64,000 nt of DNA, taken from the NCBI GenBank assembly GCA_946965045.2, contig OX337240.1:1-64000 (forward strand), in the 5' to 3' direction. This document shows positions 1-9,351 of this stretch, in pieces. Made by a program: the position numbers and the translations under genes. The notes beneath the pieces were generated by a model. The model was not told where the DNA came from. It was given only the letters and a program-made list of their open reading frames with translations, and ran no database searches. Each line of letters starts with the position of its first letter. The stretch's first letter is position 1. The stretch comes from Epithemia pelagica. Lineage: Eukaryota; Bacillariophyta; Bacillariophyceae; Surirellales; Surirellaceae.

Positions 1-540
1 AACCCTAACCCTAACCCTAACCCTAACCCTAACCCTAACCCTAACCCTAACCCTAACCCTAACCCTAACCCTAACCCTAACCCTAACCCTAACCCTAACC
101 CTAACCCTAACCCTAACCCTAACCCTAACCCTAACCCTAACCCTAACCCTAACCCTAACCCTAACCCTAACCCTAACCCTAACCCTAACCCTAACCCTAA
201 CCCTAACCCTAACCCTAACCCTAACCCTAACCCTAACCCTAACCCTAACCCTAACCCTAACCCTAACCCTAACCCTAACCCTAACCCTAACCCTAACCCT
301 AACCCTAACCCTAACCCTAACCCTAACCCTAACCCTAACCCTAACCCTAACCCTAACCCTAACCCTAACCCTAACCCTAACCCTAACCCTAACCCTAACC
401 CTAACCCTAACCCTAACCCTAACCCTAACCCTAACCCTAACCCTAACCCTAACCCTAACCCTAACCCTAACCCTAACCCTAACCCTAACCCTAACCCTAA
501 CCCTAACCCTAACCCTAACCCTAACCCTAACCCTAACCCT
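1..540. repeat. Telomere, (CCCTAA)n
   Basis: About 90 perfect tandem CCCTAA units run from the first base, so this is the C-rich strand of a TTAGGG telomere read from the chromosome tip inward. There are no variant units. The array joins the subtelomere at a CCCTAG/AGCATATTG junction with no transition zone. Confidence 0.99.
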
Positions 541-613
541 AGCATATTGAATATGACTGCTTTTGGGGAGTGGTCAAAGGGGCATAGACAAGGCCACTGC
601 TCAATCGGAACAA
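541..613. repeat. Subtelomeric duplicated segment, copy A, left part
   Basis: These 73 bases start right after the telomere and are almost identical to the start of the segment at 6765-6979. The rest of copy A continues at 6358 on the far side of the MULE. I see only two mismatches in this part. Confidence 0.9.
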
Positions 614-700
614 CCCTCGGTATCAGTGTCCACTGCTTAGCTGTTTTTTGTCTGTGCCACTTCCATAGGTTCCCAAGTGGACACAGACAACAAAATTTTC
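614..700 (+). repeat. MULE left terminal inverted repeat
   Basis: 87 bp, exactly the reverse complement of 6271-6357. Similarity continues a few bases into a T-rich tract before the arms diverge. Confidence 0.95.
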
Positions 701-875
701 TTTTTCACAATTCTATTTTTCTGATTTCATCAAATTTCCATTACTATCGAGCAAGCCCTCCTCCCGTTGGAATCAAACGCATGCCCAGCATCCCACTGAA
801 TTCAAATCTCACTTTGTCACATCGCATGCTCTGTATTACTCATCTGCTGTTTTGCTGATTTGATGTGGTTTGACA

Positions 876-3800
876 ATGGCGGCAGATTCTTCCGACGGAG
901 TAAGTCGACTCAATCGCGAGCTTCATGCACTCAACAATTGGAAAGCCGAACTCTTCTGCAGTGACATTATCGGATATGAGAATCCTGTTGATCTCTTTCA
1001 ATTTACTGATAGGTCAAGGTACAAAGCCACACGGTGCAAACCTACCAACAAGACACAGACACATCCTATTGTTTTTGACTCTTCCAAATTCCCACCAACT
1101 AAAGAAGGCTTGAACAAGCTTTTATGTCACTTGAAGAAACTTGGAATTGCTCATGGTATGAATCTTATCTCTCGAAGTTCCAGTGGAGTTTTATCTTGCT
1201 ATCGATGCCGCACTTTTATTCGCAACAAAGCACTGTCATCTGACAAAAGTGCTACCGACAACGATCTTTGTATTCCCATTGACTCTTCGAAAGATTTTGA
1301 TGAAGATGGCATTCAACTTGGGATACGGTCCTACACATATCATCGTGATAAATCAAATGAACGTCCTGATGGAAAGTCGTCTCAAAGGGGAACCTGCAGT
1401 GGTCGTCCATTGCACATTGAGGAAACATGCAAGGTGTCTTTACGCTTTGGTATTCGTGAAGGACATGATGGATACATCTATTTGAAACAAGGGTGTGGAT
1501 ATGCATTCCATACAAACCATCCGAAACCCATTCCGGGAGAACTCTCCCTGAAATCAAGACATCTATCAGAGTCAGCAGTAGCTGTTATCAAGAGTGGTGG
1601 TAATGCTTCAATTGGATCTGGATCTGTTCGATACTTTGTGCTTGAGCATAAACAGGAACTTATATCGAGGGGATCAATGCAACGCCTTCAAATGGTACCC
1701 TCATTTCTGCAAAATTCGTCTAATCCTGTCAATGAGCACTCAACTGCATCGATGATGATCAACTGGATGAGGAAGAATGCAAGCGATCCAAATGTCAGAT
1801 TGCGCTATTGTTTTCTTTCTTGTCGAAAGGAAGGTCGGGCTTTCCATCGCCATTCAAAAGGACGACCACCAACCAATGGACACTTATCAATTACAGACGT
1901 TGAAGATAGAATGACTTATGTTGATGTTCTTGAGTCCACACACAAGACAAGTAACGACTTTCAAGAAGAGACAAAAGACATTGGCCTTGAATCGAATGAA
2001 GCATTAACAGACGCTTCAAATGCCTCAAGGGAGATAAACCAGGATCTCCAAATTGACGTTTCTTCCAAACGTGTTTTACTTGGTGCTGCATGGATTGACA
2101 TGGAAGCTTATTGCCTGTTCCTCCGTTTTCCAGAGATTCTTTTTGTTGATTCTACGCACAAGACGAACAATGAAGGAAGACCATTGCTCTTAATGTGTGG
2201 CAGAGACCAAAATGGTAAAGCCTTTGTTGTTTGTCGGATTTTTATGCCCAATGAAACAAGTGCATTCTATCGATGGGTCTTTCTCAAGTGTCTCCCATCT
2301 ATGATTGGCAGAGATCACTTACAACGAGTTCGCCTAGTAGTCACTGATGGTGACGCGCAAGAGTTTGATGCAGTCGAAGAAGCATGTTGCTCAGTCCTAC
2401 CATTGGTTAGAAGATCCCGATGTATGTATCACATTGTTCAAAAGACGTTTGAACGTTCAATAAACAATCATTATTGCTTGGACGCATCGTCACATATAGT
2501 TTTGAAAGAGATAAAAAGATGGATATACAGTTGGTCTGATGGAAGCTCATGCGTCACAGAGACACAATATGAGTTATCAAAGGGACTTCTGCTAAAACAA
2601 ATTCAGAGTGGGGTGTTGGAGCCGTTTTTCACACCGACGGGATTAACAGAAATCGAGCGATGGATTATAGAGAAAATACTTCCACAGGAAAGCTCTACTG
2701 CCTTTTGGAGAAAAACATATCACCGATGTTTTGATGAATACATGAACAATTCGGGAGAAGCAATGAATCGTTCATGCAAAAATTCAGACATCTCAGCGAA
2801 ACCAAACATGTGCATGGCTACGGCAGCCGACGCAATGCTTAACCATTCTTCTCTTGCAGCCAAAGATCGAAGAGTGAATCTTGCCCGACAACTTTCAGAA
2901 GTTCCTTTATACATTCGACATGATTCAAAGCATAATATCAAGGCTTTATCTGGTGTTTCAAACATGGCACGTCACATGGTTATCCAACAATATCGCCAAC
3001 GAACCCAATACACTGTTGCAAGGTATGCCCCCAACCAATGGTACGTTCTCCGAAATTCTATAAGTGGCTTGTCGGAATTTAGAACGAGCACACTTTGCCC
3101 TCCTGTGTTTAAGAATGCATGGAAAGTGGTAAACAATGATGGATATCTACAGTGTTCCTGTGGTTACATGCACAGGCACGGGATCCCTTGTCGTCATCTA
3201 TTTGCGATTGAACCAGAATATGACACTTCAGACATCGATGTGCGATGGCATCTTGCATATGGTTATTATGCCCATTCTGATGGATTTTCCTCCCTTACAG
3301 AGGCATATGCTGATCTCCAGAAAATGGATCAGATTGGGCTTCGTTTGAAAACAGACATCTCCACAGAAGAAGACTATCCTTATATCTGGTCAGGCACCGA
3401 ATATACTATCGACGACATCCTAGAAATTGCAAACAGTCCAGTTCCTCTATGCTGGAACTATACTGTCTCGGAATATCCAACTCAGTATCAGCCAATAGAA
3501 AGAGATCGTACAGGAAAAGAAGGAGAAGATATAGATGACACTGAGTTTCCTTTCACACAAGAGACTACAATGGAGGAGGAGATCGTCGACTCTGATAAAG
3601 TGGACTGCAATGAGTATCAGTTTCAAATGCCATTATCCGACGAGGTAAAGCAGTCAGCTTTGATAACCTTTTTCAAGGATATGCTTCCCTTGTTCAACTG
3701 CCGCTCATCTCGGAAACATCTTATGACAATTCTAAGTGAAGCGCGACAAAACCAATCCCGTGATTTAGGAAGAAAACGCAGACGTGTACTTGAGGGCAAC

Positions 3801-3896
3801 AGGACGACAAATGAAATGGACCAATTTATTTCAAGCAATATCGACTTCGACAATTCTCGAAGTTCATATCAACAAACTTACTACAGAAACAGATAA
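876..3896 (+). CDS. MULE transposase with C-terminal SWIM zinc finger
   Basis: About 1,006 residues from the ATG at 876, the first ATG in frame (an upstream in-frame TTG is not a plausible start). The DDE-type core begins near residue 426 with FVDSTHKT (first Asp). The second Asp lies in VVTDGDAQ near residue 493, followed by a conserved region with CMYH. A Glu after the FWRKTYHRCFDEY segment could complete the triad. Near residues 762-777 is a SWIM finger (CSCGYMHRHGIPCRH; CxC...CxH), typical of MULE and FAR1/FHY3 proteins. The acidic tail ends in a basic stretch that could be a nuclear signal. It should cut at the flanking 87 bp TIRs. The ORF is uninterrupted, so the element may be autonomous. 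Confidence 0.93.
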   Translation: MAADSSDGVSRLNRELHALNNWKAELFCSDIIGYENPVDLFQFTDRSRYKATRCKPTNKTQTHPIVFDSSKFPPTKEGLNKLLCHLKKLGIAHGMNLISRSSSGVLSCYRCRTFIRNKALSSDKSATDNDLCIPIDSSKDFDEDGIQLGIRSYTYHRDKSNERPDGKSSQRGTCSGRPLHIEETCKVSLRFGIREGHDGYIYLKQGCGYAFHTNHPKPIPGELSLKSRHLSESAVAVIKSGGNASIGSGSVRYFVLEHKQELISRGSMQRLQMVPSFLQNSSNPVNEHSTASMMINWMRKNASDPNVRLRYCFLSCRKEGRAFHRHSKGRPPTNGHLSITDVEDRMTYVDVLESTHKTSNDFQEETKDIGLESNEALTDASNASREINQDLQIDVSSKRVLLGAAWIDMEAYCLFLRFPEILFVDSTHKTNNEGRPLLLMCGRDQNGKAFVVCRIFMPNETSAFYRWVFLKCLPSMIGRDHLQRVRLVVTDGDAQEFDAVEEACCSVLPLVRRSRCMYHIVQKTFERSINNHYCLDASSHIVLKEIKRWIYSWSDGSSCVTETQYELSKGLLLKQIQSGVLEPFFTPTGLTEIERWIIEKILPQESSTAFWRKTYHRCFDEYMNNSGEAMNRSCKNSDISAKPNMCMATAADAMLNHSSLAAKDRRVNLARQLSEVPLYIRHDSKHNIKALSGVSNMARHMVIQQYRQRTQYTVARYAPNQWYVLRNSISGLSEFRTSTLCPPVFKNAWKVVNNDGYLQCSCGYMHRHGIPCRHLFAIEPEYDTSDIDVRWHLAYGYYAHSDGFSSLTEAYADLQKMDQIGLRLKTDISTEEDYPYIWSGTEYTIDDILEIANSPVPLCWNYTVSEYPTQYQPIERDRTGKEGEDIDDTEFPFTQETTMEEEIVDSDKVDCNEYQFQMPLSDEVKQSALITFFKDMLPLFNCRSSRKHLMTILSEARQNQSRDLGRKRRRVLEGNRTTNEMDQFISSNIDFDNSRSSYQQTYYRNR

Positions 3897-3931
3897 TGAT
3901 GTGATTAGAAACATGAATTTTTGTGTGTCAT

Positions 3932-5386
3932 TTACACTTGTTTGAGGTAGTCACGAATACATTCTTCAATTGGAGTCGAGCCCAGATCATTATTGTTTTT
4001 CCCCACAACTGACGTTTTCATATACAAGGAAAGAACAAAGACGTCTGAATCAACAACTTTTTTTGAAACACAATGGTATTCTTGAGGGTTGAAAATCAGG
4101 ATGTCAAGATTTTGAAGAGCAACTTTGTGACCAAGTTCAGGAAAGACAAAGTAGCATAAGACTTCTTCGTTTTGACGAACAGATTCTTCAGGACTCATTG
4201 CAACGACAACGGAGTACCCATAGTCTTGGTCTTTGTGAGCTGCTAGGAAAACATTCCGTCCGAAGGATATAGCACTGAAGAAGGTAGATTTCTTTCCATC
4301 GACTCCCAAAGTCGGGATGTCTTGAATCTTATTGAAATTCGAAAAGCCAAAAATGTAGGACCAGTCCGCCCAAGCGTAGAACTCCTCTTCGATCTGCTTG
4401 ACAAACCTGACCATCGTTTTCAAGTCTTTCTTGCTCATCAAATGTAACTTGGATGGAACAATTCCTTTCCCACCTCGGTTTGCCGTCATTCCAACTGTTA
4501 CATACGATGATTTGTTTGAATCTTGTGCCACAAATCGTTTTTTGCCTCTTTGTTGGAACTTTACCTGACTCTCAAGTTTCCCAAGAACCTTGATGACTTT
4601 GTCTTCGAAAGCAAAGGTGGTAAGGTTCTTGTTTCTCGGAGTTTTGAGGAAGACGGGAAGCTCAGCTTTTTGTGGACGAAACATGGCCCCACCTTGTCCC
4701 ACATCAGTTGTTAGAAACAATGACAATGAAATGAAGTCCAACTGAGAAGATGTTTGATTGTTGGAAACAAACAAAGACTCGGATGCGTCATCTTTGAAAA
4801 CACAGCATTTTTTGTCAAGAACTTGTTCAGACAGTGTGTGTTCACTTGAGGCATTGTCAACCTTCTTCAGTTCCATCTGCTTCTTTGATTTTTTATTCCG
4901 ATGCTGTCGCTGAGTTTTAGATCTTGCCTTGGAGCATCCATGCAATATAACCTGTCCAACTTGTGTTCGTTGTGAAGAAGGCTTGTTAGACTTAAACGTA
5001 TGTATGATGTTGGTGACAGAGCAATCGTTTTTTTTGTAGCTGTGCTTGCTAAGGTTTCGGATCAACTTTGAAGCAGTTTTCTTCTTTGTAGTGTGCGATG
5101 AATTCAGTCCCGCCCTATGGATAGAAGATCTATCCAAGCGCAAGGCGGTGAGACCCTTGTCATTTGATGCATGACACATGCTCGAAGAGCATGTTGGGTC
5201 TGATCGGCCACCCTTGAGAACTTTTGCGTCGCCACATGATTCCATCTTTTCTGCCAGTCCCGCCCAATGGAAAGAAGATCTATCCACGGACAAGGCGGTG
5301 AGACCCTTGCCATTGGAATGGCACACACTCATAGAGTGTGCTGGGTCTGATCGGCCACCCTTAAGAACTTTTTTGGCAACAGACAT
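3932..5386 (-). CDS. MULE accessory protein, putative 2-oxoglutarate/Fe(II) dioxygenase
   Basis: 484 residues, tail-to-tail with the transposase gene and 35 bp from it. The C-terminal half reads as a double-stranded beta-helix: AHKDQDYGYS gives an HxD pair (H384, D386), the NPQEYHCVS segment supplies the distal iron ligand H438, and K457 in SLYMKTSVVG could bind the 2-oxoglutarate carboxylate. This H-x-D...H order is the 2OG/Fe(II) oxygenase signature. The N-terminal part holds an imperfect duplication of about 40 residues (6-46 and 55-95, each starting KVLKGGRSDP) followed by a Lys/Ser-rich basic stretch suited to nucleic-acid binding. By analogy with TET/JBP genes carried by fungal KDZ transposons it may modify DNA or RNA, but the substrate is unknown. 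The oxygenase fold is inferred from motif order only. Confidence 0.7.
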   Translation of the reverse strand: MSVAKKVLKGGRSDPAHSMSVCHSNGKGLTALSVDRSSFHWAGLAEKMESCGDAKVLKGGRSDPTCSSSMCHASNDKGLTALRLDRSSIHRAGLNSSHTTKKKTASKLIRNLSKHSYKKNDCSVTNIIHTFKSNKPSSQRTQVGQVILHGCSKARSKTQRQHRNKKSKKQMELKKVDNASSEHTLSEQVLDKKCCVFKDDASESLFVSNNQTSSQLDFISLSLFLTTDVGQGGAMFRPQKAELPVFLKTPRNKNLTTFAFEDKVIKVLGKLESQVKFQQRGKKRFVAQDSNKSSYVTVGMTANRGGKGIVPSKLHLMSKKDLKTMVRFVKQIEEEFYAWADWSYIFGFSNFNKIQDIPTLGVDGKKSTFFSAISFGRNVFLAAHKDQDYGYSVVVAMSPEESVRQNEEVLCYFVFPELGHKVALQNLDILIFNPQEYHCVSKKVVDSDVFVLSLYMKTSVVGKNNNDLGSTPIEECIRDYLKQV

Positions 5387-5529
5387 TTAGAAGAAGACCA
5401 CAACAGACTTGAGCAGGAATAAACTTTTCTTTTAATCTGGAAAGAACAATGTGCAACAAAAAATGTTAGCAAGGAGGTAAGCAAGGAGTTGGAGCAATAT
5501 ACGTGACATCCATTCAAACAACAACCCAA

Positions 5530-6075
5530 CTTACCAATGTAGAGTTATGCTTGTTCAAAGATGGTCAGTCCCAAGAGACAAAAAAGTCGTACCACTCCAC
5601 TCAATCCAGTACAATTTTTTCTGTAGCAATTCGCCGGAATGCGGTCTACAACTGTTGTAAAGAGGGGTTAGAGACGGTTCTAATGCAAAAGAGTAGACTC
5701 CAATCTGACTTACCAATGTAGAGTTATGATTGACAGTCCCAAGAGACAAAAAAGTCGTACCACTCCACTCAATCCAGTACAACTTTTTCTGTAGCAATTC
5801 GCCAGAATGCGGTCTACAACTTAGAGACGGTTCTAATGCAAAAGAGTAGACTCCAATCTGACTTACCAATGTAGAGTTATGCTTGTTCAAAGATTGACAG
5901 TCCCAAGAGACAAAAAAGTCGTACCACTCCACTCAATCCAGTACAACTTTTTCTGTAGCAATTCACCAGAATGCGGTCTACAACCGTTGTAAAGAGGGGT
6001 TAGAGACGGTTCTAATGCAAAAGAGTAGACTCCAATCTGACTTACCAATGTAGAGTTATGCTTGTTCAAAGATGA
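5530..6075. repeat. Subterminal tandem repeat inside the MULE
   Basis: Three long copies, each starting CTTACCAATGTAGAGTTATG at 5530, 5709 and 5862 (179, 153 and 179 bp), plus a partial copy from 6041. The middle copy lacks an internal block containing CGTTGTAAAGAGGGG. Subterminal repeats of this kind are often transposase-binding sites. Small ORFs read through them are by-products of the repetition. Confidence 0.9.
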
Positions 6076-6270
6076 GGGATGGGTCAATGGTTTTTTTGTT
6101 GTTGGTTGTGCTTTGTGCAGACTGTGTAGTGTGCTTGTTGTTTTGGAGAGTGTGAGAGAAGAACTAGCGAGTTGGTCAGTGGTGCTTCAACGGTCAAAAC
6201 TAGCGAGCATGTCATTCTAGGGAGTTAAATTACAGGTAAAGGGAATTTCTAGCAAGGAAACCGGAAAAAA

Positions 6271-6357
6271 GAAAATTTTGTTGTCTGTGTCCACTTGGGA
6301 ACCTATGGAAGTGGCACAGACAAAAAACAGCTAAGCAGTGGACACTGATACCGAGGG
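6271..6357 (-). repeat. MULE right terminal inverted repeat
   Basis: Perfect 87 bp inverse of 614-700. The element ends ...GATACCGAGGG and host sequence resumes with AACAAATTGCAGC. Confidence 0.95.
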
Positions 6358-6490
6358 AACAAATTGCAGCTCATCCGCAACAAATCCTTGCTCATATGCA
6401 ACAGGCACTATAGGATTTTGTGCTCATATGCACACGTTCAAATTCTACGGTCTCTAGTACTAAAAGCTCCCAAAAAAGTGAAATATCCTT
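6358..6490. repeat. Subtelomeric duplicated segment, copy A, right part
   Basis: Continues 541-613 across the MULE. It matches 6853-6979 with about two substitutions and diverges after CCTTAG(G/A)GTTTT. Confidence 0.9.
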
Positions 6491-6764
6491 AGGGTTTTTG
6501 CTACGTTTAGGGACTTTCCGGTAGTCCGGGTGCTTGAGCGCTTGAGCTCTCAAGCAACACCCTTTCTGCGCTGGAGCTCCTCAAGCGTTTGAGAGGTCAA
6601 GCGCATGAGCGCTTGAGCGCTTGACGCTTGACCCAGCTCTAGTAACAAGGAAATTTTGTACAGCAAACCAAAGGAAATTTAATCTTGCGTTGATTCTTCT
6701 ATGCAGAGTAGGGCGAGACAAAAACCTAACTGGCAGAGCTCTGAAAAGTATTTGGCCAGTATAG
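6491..6764. repeat. Spacer between duplicated segments, with CTTGAGCG-type inverted repeats
   Basis: No gene seen. At 6528-6634 the motif CTTGAGCG and its complement recur many times and can form two hairpins, one closed by GGGTGCTTGAG/CTCAAGCAACACCC and one by GGTCAAGCG/CGCTTGACC. Confidence 0.6.
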
Positions 6765-6979
6765 AGCATATTGAATATGACGGCTTTTGGGGAGTGGTCA
6801 AAGGGGCATAGACAAGGCCACTGCTCAATCGCAACAAAAGCATAACAAATTGCAGCTCATCCGCAACAAATCCTTGCTCATATGCAACAGGCACTATAGG
6901 ATTTTGTGCTCATATGCACACGTTCAAATTCTACAGTCTCTAGTACTAAAAGCTCCCAAAAAAGTGAAATATCCTTAGA
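6765..6979. repeat. Subtelomeric duplicated segment, copy B (MULE-free site)
   Basis: About 215 bp almost identical to copy A with the MULE removed. At the insertion point copy B reads GCAACAAAAGCATAACAAATTG, whereas copy A has AACAA on each side of the transposon and lacks AAGCAT. Confidence 0.9.
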
Positions 6980-7580
6980 GTTTTAAAACTATGCACATGA
7001 CTTGGAAACATAGTAGTAGTAGTAGTATTCGGTTCCATTCGACAACCACACTACTATATGGATAACCCTAGCGAATAAGGATTTCCTGCAAGACGATGGT
7101 TGGAACGGTACACACCGACAGTCCGTCCATCGTCGAACAATCCCACTGTGGGTCGTATTGTACCTAGGAGTAGTAGATAGCAGGAGTAGCATAGAATCTC
7201 TAGCTAGCTATCGAAGATCAGAGAGCCGTCCCGCATCCCCCCGCGCGCTGGACCGTTGCAGTGCGCGAGGCGATTCAGTGATCCGTTCGATTCGATGAGC
7301 ACGCGTCGGTCCATAAGCTCGGAGTACGCCCGCATTGCAGTGTCCGTCTATGTGTATATAGATCTCTTGTTCGAACAGATCCACAACTTATCGAGAGCAA
7401 TTGAAAGCACGCCTGCGTGACTCTGTTTGAATTCCAAAAAGTGTGTCTCTCACAATTTTAAAAGTCCTCGATATCATCGCTCCGCCGCCGCCGCAACCGA
7501 CAGTCGTTTGGTGTGCTCTCATTCTCGTGTCATTCTCTGGGAGATCCAGGTGCCTTTTGGGTGGTTGCGGTTGCGGAAGG
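6980..7580. other. Intergenic, no gene recognised
   Basis: Contains a short TAG microsatellite near 7013-7028. No coding region, RNA gene or element end could be supported. Confidence 0.5.
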
Positions 7581-7582
7581 AA

Positions 7583-8183
7583 TCATTGAAATTGGCATAT
7601 TGACATCTTATTCCCAAGAGACGGACCAAAACGGCTCCTCCTCCAACGGTCATAATAGGTGGCTTCGTCCACTTCTCGATCTTCGGTCCACCACGCATCG
7701 CGCAATTGGGGTTCCCAATACTGCGTTGCGACATGCAGCATCCATGATGTGACGGCCACGGTCACCAAACTGCCAAACACGAGGACCTGTAAGAATCGCC
7801 AGGCCAACCATGAACCTGTAGTGGTGTTGTGATTGTGGTTGTTCTGGTGGTGGTTGGAAGGAGACGCAGCAGCCGTGGCTGTCGTCGTTGTCGTTCTGGC
7901 CGTGGCGAACGTGAGAGCTGACGGTTCGACCAACATGCTTGTTTTGGTTCTCGCTTTCACTCCACAACCCACAACGCTCGCCGTTGTTGTTGTCGTCTCT
8001 CTCTCTCCTCTTTCTCTGTTTTCTGTTGGTTGGAACGACTGCTTTCCTCTCGCCCTCACTCCACAGCGCTCGTCGTTGTACTTGACGTTCGTTGTCGTTG
8101 TCCTTGTCGTCGTCTCTCTCCCTCTTTTCTGTCGGTTGATTGTGGAAAGATCCAATTCGGCGATTGGACCACAGTGTTTCCAT
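7583..8183 (-). CDS. Possible gene fragment with one membrane helix
   Basis: Two overlapping minus-strand frames are open here and I cannot decide between them. One has an ATG at 8183 (177 residues, very polar). The other is open from 8155 without an ATG, ends at 7583, and carries a convincing hydrophobic segment (WRFLQVLVFGSLVTVAVTSW) followed by a Trp/Tyr-rich tail. Its N-terminal part is an imperfect internal duplication (CGVRARGKQSF versus CGVKARTKTS), also visible in the DNA at about 7960-8035 and 8050-8130. It could be the 5' part of a spliced gene or a non-coding remnant. Confidence 0.22.
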
Positions 8184-8450
8184 GTTAGATTTTAGGGTAA
8201 GTTAATGGGCAGGGTTGGCTTTGGGTGGGGGCTTCACTGTCATCTATATGAGCCCGCCAATGGCTCGCATATGTTGGCGAGTACACATATACATGTCATA
8301 TACATCACATGAATCGACTCCAACTATTCCAAACCTGTTGCCGCCAAGAAACTATGACACATGACCCTTGGCAGGACCGAACATTTCACGTAGACCTATC
8401 GTAGTAATCAACACACAATCTAACAATATCACCATTTATCACATCTTCTT

Positions 8451-8986
8451 TTGTGTCCCGACTATCCTTTTGATAGACTACGACTTGCTTGCTTCTCTGA
8501 CCCTGAGGAGCTTGTATCGGTTGGTGACCTACCTGATTGTCTGCTCTACCGAGCATCAATGTCCCTACGATTCAGAAAGAATTGTAACACAACTGTGGTC
8601 AGCCAGGTCACCAGAGAGGACAGTGCCGAGTCGATTTCCGAACAGTCTTGAGCAACAAGGCCTGCTTTTACTGCTTTGATGTGTTCGGCAGGCGCGGCTA
8701 CAAGCAACACCATCCCAGTGCATGTCCTTTACAACGAAGATTGAAGCGGCTGATGATCGATGTATATGAGTCAAGGAAGACCAATGGACAATCCAGAGCA
8801 ATGACTGATTTCATGTCCGAAGTAACATGCGACAGCCATTCGTTTCATGCTTTTCTGTGTCAGAGTGTTGAACAACGGATGGGCATGACAGTGACACAGA
8901 CACCTCATGCAACCACAGCAGCCAGACCATCTGTGGCACGACCAGCTCTACCAAGGAATCCATATGCAAAGAAAGCATTCAAGTAG
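8451..8986 (+). pseudogene. Degraded ORF with a C2HC-like zinc motif, frameshifted
   Basis: A 66-residue frame ending at 8651 is followed without a gap by a 112-residue frame from about 8648 in another phase. Neither half has a good start. Read in succession they look like one protein with a shift near 8640-8650. The second half contains CFYC...KQHHPSACP, a possible zinc finger, and ends with a Pro/Lys-rich NPYAKK tail. I do not recognise the family; a relic of a mobile-element protein is likeliest. Confidence 0.3.
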
Positions 8987-9037
8987 ATAGTATTAAGTTA
9001 GTAGTTACAATGTGTCGGGTTAAAGACCATCATCAAA

Positions 9038-9150
9038 AGGCCCATAGAAGAGTCATCTGACAAAAAATCTAATCACGTCTCACAAAAAAAATATTAGGCC
9101 CAAAGAAGGGTCATTTCACACAAAAATCTGACCCAGTCGCACTTGTAGTG
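9038..9150. repeat. Two-copy imperfect tandem repeat
   Basis: About 58 bp units beginning GGCCCATAGAAGAGTCAT and GGCCCAAAGAAGGGTCAT. Non-coding. Confidence 0.6.
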
Positions 9151-9215
9151 ACGGGAAATGAAACTAGTCGAGCTAAGACTAACTAATAAGCATGGGCATA
9201 GGTATGACTAGAATA

Positions 9216-9348
9216 GGGCTGTTCTAGTGGGCTGTTCTGCAGTGGGACAGCAGGCTGTTCTGCAGTGGGACAGGGCACTTCTGCAGTGGGACAGAGGGCG
9301 GTTCTGCAGTGGGAAAAGTGGGATGGGGGCTGCTCTGCAGTGGGACGC
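9216..9348. repeat. G-rich minisatellite
   Basis: About six irregular copies of a unit like CTGTTCTGCAGTGGGACAG. The array stops just before the open frame at 9352, where the missing 5' end of that gene would be expected. Confidence 0.85.
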
Positions 9349-9351
9349 TAG

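Larger units (their letters stand above)
614..6357. mobile_element. Mutator-like (MULE) DNA transposon, apparently complete
   Basis: A 5,744 bp element bounded by perfect 87 bp terminal inverted repeats starting CCCTCGGTATCAG. It contains a SWIM-finger transposase gene on the + strand, an opposed second gene, and about 550 bp of subterminal tandem repeat. AACAA flanks both ends, but the unoccupied copy of the site at 6765-6979 already contains AACAA twice around AAGCAT, so this may not be a true target-site duplication. Long TIRs, a MULE transposase and an accessory ORF fit the Mutator superfamily. Intact ORFs and perfect TIRs suggest recent activity. Confidence 0.93.

Noticed and set aside
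609-613. AACAA as a 5 bp MULE target-site duplication
   Set aside because: The empty copy at 6765-6979 already has AACAA twice at this position, so the match does not need duplication.
5555-6087. Repetitive minus-strand frames at the MULE right side
   Set aside because: They are translations of the 179 bp subterminal tandem repeat, with phase set by unit length.
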